Origin: Spirogloea muscicola
Lineage: Eukaryota > Streptophyta > Zygnematophyceae > Spirogloeales > Spirogloeaceae
Direction: 5' to 3'
DNA: 12,693 nt
Assembly: GCA_009602725.1 (NCBI GenBank)
Contig: WELB01000098.1
Coordinates: 97,706 to 110,398, forward strand
Part shown: positions 1 through 9,211 of the stretch, piece after piece
Layout: every line of letters begins with the position of its first letter
Numbering within the stretch: position 1 is the first letter of the stretch
Notes under the pieces: model-generated
The model's database searches: none
The model's input: only the letters and a program-made list of their open reading frames with translations
Told to the model about the DNA's origin: nothing
Program-made: the position numbers and the translations under genes

Positions 1-174
1 GGCGGCGGCGGCTCCCGAGGCGACCGCTAGCGCACTCCGTAGCTGCCAAGGCGGCCTGCCGAATGCCGCGCGGCGGCGGCGGCGGCGGCGGCGGCGGTGG
101 TTGCGGTGGCAATAGCGGCACTTGGAGGCCGCGGCTGGCGCGGTGCGGAGGCTAGGGGCCTGTGAGCGGCCGTC
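1..174 (+). promoter_or_regulatory. GC-rich 5' flank and probable 5' UTR of the fusion gene
   Basis: This stretch is almost entirely G and C and opens with GGC triplets. It contains an uninterrupted (CGG)9 run. I see no TATA box. In the frame of the downstream ATG there are stops at 28-30, 40-42 and 163-165, the last only nine bases before the ATG at 175, so the coding region cannot extend upstream without an unseen splice. The ATG has a favourable context, with G at -3. The region most likely carries a TATA-less promoter and the 5' untranslated leader, but the transcription start cannot be placed from sequence. Confidence 0.45.
71..97 (+). repeat. (CGG)9 trinucleotide repeat
   Basis: Nine perfect CGG triplets followed by TGG, about 80 bases upstream of the chosen ATG. 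On the transcript the run would be G-rich and able to form hairpins or G-quadruplexes. It lies outside the coding frame because an in-frame stop at 163-165 separates it from the ATG. Confidence 0.9.
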
Positions 175-2151
175 ATGACGGGCCTGCGGCCCGACGGCGG
201 CGGCAAGGCGGCGGCGCCGGCGAGCTGCCCGCCGCCGCGGAGGATTGTCGTGGCGGTGAGCCTGCGCGGCGGCCCGGCTGTGGACCAGGCGAGCCTGGAC
301 GCCATCCGCTGGGCGCTGCGCAACCTCGCGCAGGGCCAGGTGAGCGAGTCCCAGCTTGCTCATGGCCACAGCGAGTCATGACTTGAGCAGCTGCGGCTGG
401 CCCTGCTGGGACAGCGCCGGCTTTGCGGCGCTAATGCGGCCGCCGCCGGCTTTGCCGGCCCTGACGACTCGGCTCTCTGCGGCGCTGACCCTCGCCAGGG
501 CGGCGAGGAGGCGACCATCATCCTGCTGCACGTCCTCACGAAGGTCCCAACAGCTGGTGAGCCTCCCGCTCGTCCCGGGGCTCGCTCCCTGGCTGCTAGC
601 TACTCCATGGCGGGTGTGCTGGAGCTGGCTCGGCGCCGCTAGCGCTAGTAGCTCCGCCCTCTGTCAGCTGATAGCTGTTTGCGCAGGGCTTTTGTGATGT
701 GCACTCTGTGCGAAACCAGCCGGCTGGCTATGCCAGGTCACAAGCTGGCTGCAGTCAGGCACAGACTGGACATTAGCAGCAAACCAGCGTACTTCTGGCA
801 ATGCTCAAGTTGCCAGAGTCTAGCGCTTTGATCTGACGGGCAGCCTCCCAGCCTCTGCCACCGGCTCTGCGCTGACGGTGGCGGGTGGGTGCCATCGCCG
901 GCATTGCAGATGGCAAGCTGGTGCCGCTGAGTGCAGTGCCCAGGACCAGCGCGGAAACGTACTCTAAGCAGGCCGTGGACCCGCTCATGACGCAGTACGA
1001 GATAGCAACGCGCGCCATGGCGAAGCAACTGGTAAGGCCACTCTACCAGCGACCAATCACGGGCTGCCATGATTCGCCTTTGGCGGAATGGCTGAGAAAG
1101 GCATACGGCAGACCTGGTCAGACTTGACCATAATGGATTCTACGTTTGGCCCGTGTTTACAGATTCATCCTCTGCCTCTTGCTGATGTTCATGGCCTTGG
1201 GCCGCCTCTGATCCTCAGTCTAAAGTCAAAGTCGAACTTTGCAGTCCAATGTCCAGAGTCCATGATCCAAGTCTGTGCCGGTGACAAGGTCTGTGCTGCC
1301 GAGCCCGGCGTTGCAGACCGGGATGGACGTCAGCCCAACGCCGTTCGAGAAAGCAGCGCAGGCTCGGACCGCGGCAGTGCACCGGCGCTCTGCACTCACT
1401 GTCCACTACCAGGAGGTCATCAGGGCCAAGGCCAGGCCACAGGTGCGTGCGGCTTGCGCAAGCAGAGGCCCTCAGCGGCAACGCTAATCAGGCCTTCGTG
1501 CCTTCGGAATGGAAGCTGCAATAGGAAGGTCTGGGGAGCCTTCATGATGCTCAATGATTAGTGCATCGTGTTGGATTGTATCCAAAGCTCCATCATGTAC
1601 TGGAGAAAGTGGACGCCAGGAGGGTGCAACAGAGCTTGGATCTTGGGCCCTGACATGCCGGATGCTTCTGCAATTTGCAGGTCCAAGTTGGGGTGGTGAA
1701 GGCCATGTGCGAGGTCGTTGAGAAAGGCATTGCGCTCAAGCTCCAAGAGCTGAGCGCCTCGGCGCTTGTCGTGGGCAGCTCCAAGACGCACTTCTTCAGG
1801 TCAAGCCTGTGATGCACTTGCCTGGACCAAAGCTCATTATCTCTTCGTGGTTTAGCGTCCAGCAAAGTTGTGCGCGGCAGCTGCATAGTTTCAGTGCAGT
1901 AGAGGGGTTTTACTAACTCAGCGTGCGCAAGGAACATCCACTGGAGAGACCTTCAGTTGCACGTGCCCCTGGCCTGTCAAGCTGAGTGTTCGCTCTTGTG
2001 TGGGAGGACTGAGTTGACGGGCAGCATAATCCGATGGTTTTGCGAGCCAGCAGCAACAAGGGGGCGCTCGGGAAGATCCTCGTGCGGAGCGCGCCCAGGG
2101 GCTGTGCCGTGTACGTTGTGCGCCGCAACGACGTGCTCATGCAGGGGCAAG
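175..2151 (+). other. Universal stress protein domain, exons 1-6
   Basis: Residues 1-230 resemble the USP domain that plants place in front of U-box and receptor-like cytoplasmic kinases. Strand 1 is RRIVVAVS at residues 22-29, followed by a helix DAIRWALRNLAQ. Strand 2 is ATIILLHVLTKVPT in exon 2. Exon 3 carries the DPLMTQYE helix, like the DPQM..L segment of plant USPs. Exon 5 gives VQVGVVKAMCEVV and SALVVGSSK. Exon 6 gives GALGKILVRSAPRGCAVYVV, matching the plant pattern of a GAP..CTVYVV ending. The usual Asp after strand 1 is Ser here, and the glycine-rich ATP loop is not intact, so ATP binding is doubtful. Exon 4 adds about 42 residues not typical of the family. The domain may dimerise or sense stress; no kinase domain follows it. 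Confidence 0.8.
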
Positions 2152-5100
2152 GTGTGGGCCCTGTCCGACATGTTCCCTACTCGTACCCATGTCCCCTACA
2201 CGTGACCCCGTGGTCCCAGACCCTCAGCGCCTAGCCCCCGTCTAACACATTGATGGAGTCGTACTCACTTGGGCTAACAACTCTGGGATGGCAGACGGCG
2301 TGGCAGCCATCGCCGACTCGGTGGATTTTGCATCAACGTCTGCGAGTGTCCTGACCCGAGTGGATTCAAACAGAGATGCCGATGCCAATCACTTGTCCAG
2401 TCCTCAATCACCACAGCAGGGCAACACGCCACGCATGGCTCTGTCACCTGAGGCCCTGCCGCCCAAGTCTGGCAGCTGGCTGGGGCCGTCATTGCAGCAC
2501 AAGCTGGACAGCTCGAATGCAGAACCCAAACTGGAGTCGCAGAGCGCCGGCAGAGCGGCCGATTCCGAGCTCCAAGTGGACCTCACACGGCCAGTTGGCA
2601 GCGGGCTCACGGCGCAGCTGGCTGGCGAGGAGACCCAAGGTGCCATGGACGTCCGGAGCAGTACAGCGGAAACCTCCTATGACATGCTGCCGCGGCGCCT
2701 CCCGGCCCTGGCCATCCGCATCCCCGAGATGCTGCCTGCAGACAAAGGCGGGTCGTCGTCATCTTCTATCGGGACGTCGTCCACGTCCTCCATGGAGGGC
2801 AGTGGCAGGCTGCCACACACCCCCAACACGGTGCGCCGCCGTGCTGCTCTGGCTGGTGAACTGCCGGTGCTGACTTACCCCTCCCAGGACGATGTCGCGA
2901 CTCCGGCAGCAGCGGGCCTGTCCCCAGAATCAGGGGGTCGCAGGCGGTCACCGACTCTGTCGCCTTTCAAGAGCCACGTGATGGCTCGCACGCTCTCGCA
3001 CACGTCTAGCCTGGCGTCCATCACGGAGTTGGACGAGGTTGAGCCGATAACGGCAGCCGCAGGCATGCTGGAATCAACCGCCGAAGCAAGTCCGCCTCCT
3101 CACATCAAGGAGCTCTACCCCATCAAAGTACAATACACAGCACCGGCGCTGGTGGAGGAGGAGTGGCGGCCACATGAGCCCGTCACGTCAACAAGCAAGC
3201 CCGACAGCAGCGGCGGCGATGGCAGTGGCGCCAACGCCGCCGCCCTCTATGCCACTCACTTTCCACCACCATTGCCAATCCTGCGGACTCGCAGCCTCCC
3301 GCCACTAGCAGCCAAGGCACGGATGGCAGACGCGGGCGAAAGTGGCGGCGCCAGCCATGGCCATTCTCTTGCCAGCAATGCCTCTCATTCTGCTGTGCAG
3401 CACCATCTCCGCAACCTGCAGCCCACCGCCTCATCCCGCATCCACCCTGAGGGCTCCTTGTCGGACTCACTACCGACCTCCAGTGCAAGCTCGCCAGCTG
3501 GCTCGCCTCCCAAGAGAGGCATGGCGGGCCGGCAACGCCCTCCTGTGAAGACCGGCCAGGTTGCTCGGCACTCGCCGCCGCCCGCGTCGAAGACTAGCGA
3601 GAGCGAAACGTCGCCAATGGTGCGAAAGACACCAGGTTTCATCCACGGCCGGGGCTTTGGTGTCAACCTCCTGAACCGGTATGGCGGCTCCACAAGGAGG
3701 GCGGCCAAGTCCTCACCTGATGAGAGCCCTGTGCTAAACGTGTCGTCAGCCATAGCACCGGCTGGCATACGGCGAGCCATGTCGTTGGATGCCTGCTTTG
3801 ACGACCCGGCCATGAGCAGCGACGCTGAGTCGGACCTGCACAGTGAAGGTGGTGGTGTTGCTGGTAGCGGCAGCATGGCCGGGCTCCTCACCAGCTTCCT
3901 GCAGTCGGGATGTGCAAACCTGGACAGCTGGGCAGCTTTCCTGCCGACGTTCGCGAGCCTCTTTGAAGAGAACGGCGACCTGCTCCTTGGCTTCGACGAC
4001 AAGGCGCTCAGAGAGATCCTCTTTCAGGTCAGCAAGTTTGCCAAGCACCTGTAGACCAAAGGCTTCATGATGACCAGAAGGTGTGGACGTTCTCGAGTTG
4101 GTGTAAAGGCCGACATATGCTAAGGTCCATCATATTCGTAGTGCCCTGATCAATAAGCTGTTGATACTGTGGAAATTATCAAGGTGGTCATCGCAGTGCT
4201 GACTATGAGAGCCCACACATCACTTGGCTGACTTGCGTTCTGGATGCGTGCAGTTGATGCGCTTGATGGTGGTCCACAGCGTTGCATTTCGTAAGCGAGC
4301 CGTGGTCGCCATGCTACTGCTTATACGGGTACAGTTGTTTGCGTACTCACAGCAAGTCTAGGCGTACTCACAGCAAGTCTAGCAAGCATGTCAAGGCTGG
4401 CACTACCAAGCTGGATGAATGGATGTTTCACAACATTGAGTGCGTCGCATGCATGTTGGCAAGTGATGCTAGCAGTGGGCAAGTGTAGCCGTCCCTGCGC
4501 TCCAGACACTGGCCAGACATTGATGGCATCCTTAAAGCATCCTGGCAGTAGTTGATAGGACTGCTTAATGCTAGGCAACAGGGCCAGCTTTTTGACAAAT
4601 GGTGCTTACGATCTCTGCTCTACTTCTGTGTCTCCTCCTCAGAACTCGTTCCTGCACCTGGGCAGCATCAGCCGGCTGAAAGTGATGCTATCACTGACCA
4701 TGTCAGAAATCCTGTCGAACATGGGCCTCCTGGACCGTTCGCACTCCGACTTTCTCATGCTGGAACTCACGAGTGGAGTTCGCCGCTTGCGCCACTCCCT
4801 CCTCCAGCTCGGATCGTGGGTATGTCCATTTGGGGAAGTAAGAGTATGCCTGTTAGAAAAGGACATGGAGGGCTGAGAGTGCTTGATGGTTGTGCTTCAG
4901 TCCAGCTGAGCTACCTGTCTAGAGCTTACAGAGATCTACACAGACTGAGGAGATGTCCAGCTTATCTTTGAGTGTAACGTGTTGAAGTGTAATGCATGCC
5001 TGGAAGCTTGATCAGGGCCCCCGGGCTACAGCTTCAAGCATCTCCATCAATACTTTTATGGCAAGCAAGGCATGCCATCTATACAGTCATGACAAGGAGG

Positions 5101-8100
5101 TATTAATTGGTGCGAATTTGACTATGGGCCAGGATGAGATATCGGTTTCCTTGGTAGAATGCGGCCTTGCCAAGACCAGCCTGGAGGCAGTCCGACCTGG
5201 CGAAAGCATTAACAGGTCTGCTAGCTTATGTTCATGACCATGTTTCCTTAGTATCATCATGATGATAAGCAGATTCAGAGGATGCAAGGTTTCCAGAGCC
5301 ATGTCCTTAGCGCAGCAATCTTGCATGTGCGCTGTGATGAGCACTTTGTCTATTTACCTGTGGTGCCCCGTTGCTCCTATGTCAGATTTACTTTAGTTTG
5401 TTAGATGTTGCTTCTTCAGGTGGGATTGGGAGGACGTCCACGACTTGCGGGAGGTGCAGCTGAGGGTGCTGGAGGCATTTGTGGAGCACTCCCGCTTGGT
5501 CTGCTCTCTTTTACACCTTCACAAATGCTAGAAGTGACTAATGCAGGTCACTTTGTCAGTCCTGCTAATGACTCGGGATCATGACAGCTGCTGATGTTGT
5601 TGTGCAGGAGATGACAATGTCGACTGACTCCCACCTGCGGCTGGAGACGCTGGAGGCCCTGGCAATGGCATATGCGCATGTGCCAGAGCTTCACATCATG
5701 TGGCTGATGCACCTCAGCAACCGGCACATTGAGAACAGCTCCTGGGCGGAGGCCGGCCAGTGCACCTTGGCCATAGCCGGCATGATGGTCCTGGTAAGGA
5801 GCAGCAGCAGAGCAGTGTCCTCTTTCACCTCATTGTGGCCCTGAGTTTTGTGAGTTAATTGACTGTGTGTTTTCCCAGTGCTGACGCTGAGGTGGGTGCA
5901 CTCGGAATTGGCACGAATACTTCACGAATGCTAAACCCTTCTTCTGTGCTGACAATGCCTCCATGTTTGTCTGTAGGCCACTGTTGCGAGGAAGGACTCG
6001 CCCTGGGACAAGTTTCATGTAGCAATATTGGAATTGCTATGCCCCAGTATGCAGCATCTGCGGGTTGCCATGCTTGATTCAGCCACTGCTGCAGGTTGGC
6101 TTCACACTTGCAGAACATGCTCATATTATCATCTGTGGTGCAAATCTGGGCAGTCACAACTTGCATCTCGGATTGCATTGTGATGCCAATTGAAAAAGGA
6201 CATACCAGATAAACTTCAGCTAGCTGGTTGTACAAAAGCATGCAATCATCTCCTAGAGCCCAGAGCTGACAGACTTAAGCTCAGCTGCACAGCACTACTC
6301 CTACTTCACATGATAAAGAGAGGCAGGCAGGGTGGTGAGATTGATGCCACTGTGATGGGCGTGCAAACTTGTGAGTGACAATTGTTGCGCCTCAATGGAG
6401 GAGCTTGTCGTTGTGCAGATATGGAGATCTATGGCTATGGTGCCTCTAAGCTCAATGCAGAGGCTGCAGTCAAGTACATGCAGGTGCTTGCTGTTGGCCC
6501 TTTGCAAGTGCATTGGCTTGTGATGAAAGCAAAAATCTTGCGTCTGAGGTCAAGCAAGCTAATGTGTCTCTATAGCACTTTGCAGTTTTGCAGAATAAAT
6601 ATTGTCCTCTTTATAACGACCACATCTGACTTTGTCTACTTCTTCTGCAGATGGCTCATGACTTGTTTGTGAAGGCAAAACTCAGGCACTTTGGTGCATA
6701 CTTGCTTGAGCTCATTCTTCCTGTATACCGTGCTTCACCAGACGAAGTTCAGGTTACGTCTATGTGCTTCACTGCATGCACTGCTGGGTGATCTGATGCC
6801 TTGAGTCAATTCATCTTGACGACATTCTTTGCCATTCATTCAGAACTCTGCGGCATGGCATTATTCATGCCTCTTACAGGATTTCTGCGATGAATTGACG
6901 GACTGAATGCAAGATCGACTGGATGCTTGCTTGCATGTTAATCATTCGAGTGTTACATTGATTCATTGATGGTTTAATGACTGACTGATTGGTTGGGCAT
7001 CTTGACTGTCGCTGAATCTGCATATGCCTGCTTCTCCTTGTCTGCTGCTGCAGGTTTCACTTCTGGAGCTTGAGTTGGGCAAGCACTATGCTTGCCTGAC
7101 TGAGCAGGTGTGCATGCCTACTGTAAATAATCCTCTATTTCGCGAAGATAAATTGCGATAGTGAGAAGAATCCTGTGATGCTGATTGCACCTCTGTGTTG
7201 TACCACTTTTGTATGTTGCAGAAACTTAGTTTTATCCCTGTCAAAGATGCGGCTTACTACCGCGTAGGGTTTTACGGGGACCAATTTGGAGTGCTTGCTT
7301 TCAGGTACTGTTGCCTAACTATGGAGGGTTTTCTAAGTCCCCTATAAGGTGGAATTCGCTGGAAGCCTACTTCTTGTCGAGATGAATTGTTTGAGTAACT
7401 AGCCTAGCTGAGGGTCCAGGAAAGAATAACATGCGTGGTGACACTGAAGGCTCATGAAGGCAGAACCTTCGCTTGCCCAGTCAATGAGCTGATTGTATGT
7501 GTTGTTGCTGGGCAGAGAATTCATTTATAAGGAGGGACCAGAAGTCAGGCTTGGTGACATCATGAAGAAGATGAGAGCTGTGTACGAGCAACCAAGCAAT
7601 GGCAGCATCCCTTTGTCCTTTCTTCCTGACTCCCGACAGGTCAGTCTTAGGATTGCTTTTCATAGCTTAATGCACGTCTACAAACTGCCGGTGCGGATTT
7701 CTTATATCTCATGCAAATCATACTGCACAGGGAATGATCAACCCTTCTTTGCATGCAGGTCAACCTGGATGAGCTGGACCCGGCACATTGCTACGTTCAG
7801 ATTACATCCGTGGAGCCCCTCCAGGAGGAGTCAGATGTCACATACATGTCCTCTGTCGCAAAAGGCGATGTTGTATACTGCCAAGCTCCCGTCCGCTGCT
7901 TTGCGTTCGAGACGCCCTTCACAAAGGATGGCAAGTCGCAGGGCGGCCTCGAGAACCAGTGGAAGCGACGGACAGTGCTGCGCACAGAATCCTCCTTCCC
8001 TTGCCTGGTCAACCGCCTGCGAGTTACTTCCTACCAGGTTAATCTAGATCCTGGCCCTTGAGACTGAAAGATATCCCAAGTAGAGATAGTTGCTAGCAGG

Positions 8101-9211
8101 TTGTGCTCTGATGTACTGCTGGAAAGACTCCGTCTTGGCTGGTGAGCATGCCATCTGAGCAGTGGGAGGCCTGATGCTGATGATCCGGGTAACTGCTTAC
8201 ATGCCCCAGCTGCAAGAGTTCACGCCTGTACAAGGAGCGGTGTCCATGATTAGCTCTCGGACGGTGGCACTGAGGGCCGAGCTCGACGTCCAGGAGATTG
8301 CTCCCTTGCCAGAACGCGTGCAGGTTTGACAATATCTCTCTAGTATGACAGCTTTGCTTCTCTGCGATCTCGGACTGATTCATTGGATCTGCCATCTCAT
8401 CACTGAATTGAATATCAGACGTGCCACACTGTTGGTATGCGCAACCCACATGGGAATTGTGGAACAGGCAAAAGGATTGTTCTAGAAAGGAGGCAGGAAT
8501 GTAGCAAAGAGTGATAAGAGAGTGATAATGACTCATATTGTTGTGATTGGTCGTGCAGGCCCTCCAAAGGTTGCTGCAGGGCAGCGTGGCCGTTCAGGTT
8601 AACAGTGGGGTGATGGGCGTCTGCCGTGCATTCCTCATCCCAACAGATGGCAGCAACTCCGTTGCGCGTTCGTCTCGGACAAGCTCTGGAGAGCTGCATG
8701 AGCTCGTGGACTCCATCCTGGTCTTTACTGCAACGTGCAAGATGGCACTTGCTGTACACGCCAACTTGATGGGCATGGATGACCAGACCTTCCATGACGA
8801 GCTTGTCCATGGATTTGAAGTAAGCATAACGAAGGCATGCTATTGAGTTTGCACGTTCCATCTTGTTCATTATTTATATGTCAGACTTGCTTAGCCAATG
8901 ACTAACTTATGGTCCTTATCAAGTCGAGTGACTGCATCCTTCAGCTGCCTATGCTTCCTTATCAAACCATGACGATGGCACCAAGTACTCAAACCCAAAG
9001 TTTCAGAACTGCTATTGCTGACAGTGACAATGGGCTATCTTAGAGAATGGATTCCCCTTGCTTTGGCTGAAAGACTCTGTGCCTCTGTCCTTTCTACCAG
9101 ACCTTGACCATTCAGATGTCGCACTTTATTCCGGAGTTGAGGAAAGCCTCCATCTCGAACGGGCAGTTTGAGCAGAGCCTGCTTCTGGAGCGGATGTCTG
9201 TGCTGCGGTAG
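175..9211 (+). CDS. USP domain - disordered linker - SPIKE1-type DOCK DHR-2 protein (22 exons, 1443 aa)
   Basis: Predicted Rho/ROP guanine-nucleotide exchange factor with an N-terminal universal stress protein domain. Exons: 175-339, 499-556, 910-1031, 1317-1442, 1681-1799, 2051-2151, 2295-4050, 4280-4328, 4643-4819, 5133-5215, 5420-5498, 5608-5793, 5977-6094, 6419-6483, 6651-6752, 7054-7107, 7222-7304, 7516-7639, 7759-8037, 8210-8323, 8559-8819, 9101-9211. All introns are GT..AG, every phase joins, the sum is divisible by three and the frame ends at TAG 9209-9211. Exons 8-22 follow the order and spacing of land-plant SPIKE1 as I remember it, with no gap in the DHR-2 domain. Exons 1-6 form the USP domain. 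The SPIKE1 N-terminus and DHR-1 are absent. The least secure join is 2151/2295: two adjacent genes is the alternative, but their gap would be about 50 bases. Confidence 0.8.
2047..2054 (+). promoter_or_regulatory. Tandem NAGNAG 3' splice site of exon 6
   Basis: The acceptor of intron 5 reads CCAGCAGC. Splicing after 2050 or after 2053 both complete the AG left by exon 5 to an AGC serine codon and keep the same frame. The two products differ by one serine just before Asn-Lys-Gly-Ala in the last part of the USP domain. Confidence 0.6.
2274..2278 (+). promoter_or_regulatory. Likely branch point of intron 6
   Basis: CTAAC lies 16 bases before the AG at 2293-2294. It matches the general branch-point consensus and supports 2295 as a true acceptor, hence the joining of the USP exons to the linker exon. 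The donor at 2152 (GTGTGG) is weak. The phase fits: the G at 2151 plus AC at 2295-2296 makes an Asp codon. Confidence 0.45.
2295..3874 (+). other. Large single-exon disordered linker between USP and DOCK parts
   Basis: This part of exon 7 encodes residues 231-757 and is open throughout. It is rich in Ser, Pro, Ala, Gly and Thr with few large hydrophobics, which predicts intrinsic disorder. It has runs of Ser (near 2755-2795) and many Ser-Pro or Thr-Pro pairs, for example LSPES, RSPTLSPF, GSPPKR, RHSPPP, TSPMVRKTP and SSPDESP. Two basic sites look like kinase or 14-3-3 targets: RTRSLP (Ser codon at 3293) and RRAMSL (Ser codon at 3782). Proline clusters such as FPPPLPIL may bind SH3 or WW partners. 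I find no similarity to the SPIKE1 DHR-1 or solenoid. At 1756 bases the whole exon is about six times longer than the next longest in the gene. Confidence 0.7.
4280..4328 (+). other. 49-nt coding microexon 8 of the DOCK gene
   Basis: The short exon restores a SPIKE1-conserved segment missing between exons 7 and 9. C at 4280 completes the CT left at 4049-4050 to a leucine codon. It then reads VAFRKRAVVAMLLLIR and stops at a GTACAG donor in phase 0, which fits AAC at 4643. SPIKE1 has a closely similar RKRAV segment at the same place. Skipping this exon would shift the frame. Confidence 0.85.
4341..4382 (+). repeat. Two-copy 21-bp tandem repeat in intron 8
   Basis: The 21-base unit that begins GCGTACTCAC and ends GTCTAG occurs twice without a gap, at 4341-4361 and 4362-4382, with no mismatch. 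It starts 12 bases after the intron 8 donor. In the reading frame of the preceding exon the unit contains a stop, so it is not coding. It looks like a recent slippage duplication. Confidence 0.9.

Larger units (their letters stand above)
3875..9211 (+). other. SPK1: SPIKE1-like DOCK C-terminal region with DHR-2 GEF domain
   Basis: Residues 758-1443. The pre-DHR-2 part is the end of exon 7 (GLLTSFLQ..SWAAFLPTF), microexon 8 (FRKRAVVAMLLLIR), exon 9 (SRLKVMLSLTMSEIL), exon 10 (ECGL) and exon 11 (WDWEDVHDLREVQL), collinear with SPIKE1. DHR-2 runs from exon 12 (AMAYAHVPELHIMWLMHL, SWAEAGQC) through exon 14 (GYGASKL), exon 17 (AAYYRVGFYGDQFG), exon 18 (VRLGDIMKKM, LPDSRQ), exon 19 (ETPFTKDGKSQGGLENQWKR) and exon 21 (LLQGSVAVQVNSG) to the C-terminal SHFIPELRKAS in exon 22. 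DOCK DHR-2 domains unload GDP from Rho GTPases. Exon 21 holds the segment that carries the nucleotide-sensor valine in DOCK proteins, so the domain looks catalytically competent. In plants SPIKE1 activates ROPs and acts upstream of WAVE-ARP2/3 actin assembly. Confidence 0.92.

Noticed and set aside
27-323. 98-codon minus-strand frame rich in Ala and Arg
   Set aside because: It is a by-product of the CGG repeat and GC-rich USP exon 1; composition explains its length.
2152-2287. Two separate genes: a USP gene ending near 2234 and a truncated DOCK gene starting at ATG 2288
   Set aside because: The reading through 2151 has a stop at 2232-2234, leaving about 50 bases for a terminator and a promoter. 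The splice alternative has matching phase and a CTAAC branch point. It remains the main competing model.
3385-4002. 205-codon open frame on the minus strand
   Set aside because: It is antisense to exon 7, whose + frame is continuous, extends into SPIKE1 homology and splices correctly. The minus frame resembles no known protein.
3875-4054. SAM-like domain ending in a natural stop at 4052-4054
   Set aside because: The SWAAFLPTF..LLLGFDDKAL pattern first looked like a SAM domain. It aligns better with the SPIKE1 segment before DHR-2, and microexon 8 continues the homology, so the TAG is intronic.
5156-5158. Acceptor at TAG before AATGCGG for exon 10
   Set aside because: It would break the frame from exon 9. 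Acceptance after 5132 keeps phase 0 and reproduces the exact spacing to the ECGL block of SPIKE1.
6064-6094. Ending exon 13 at the GT at 6064
   Set aside because: That donor leaves phase 0, which does not fit exon 14 (phase 1 needed). The GT at 6095 gives the right phase and joins to the GYGASKL block.
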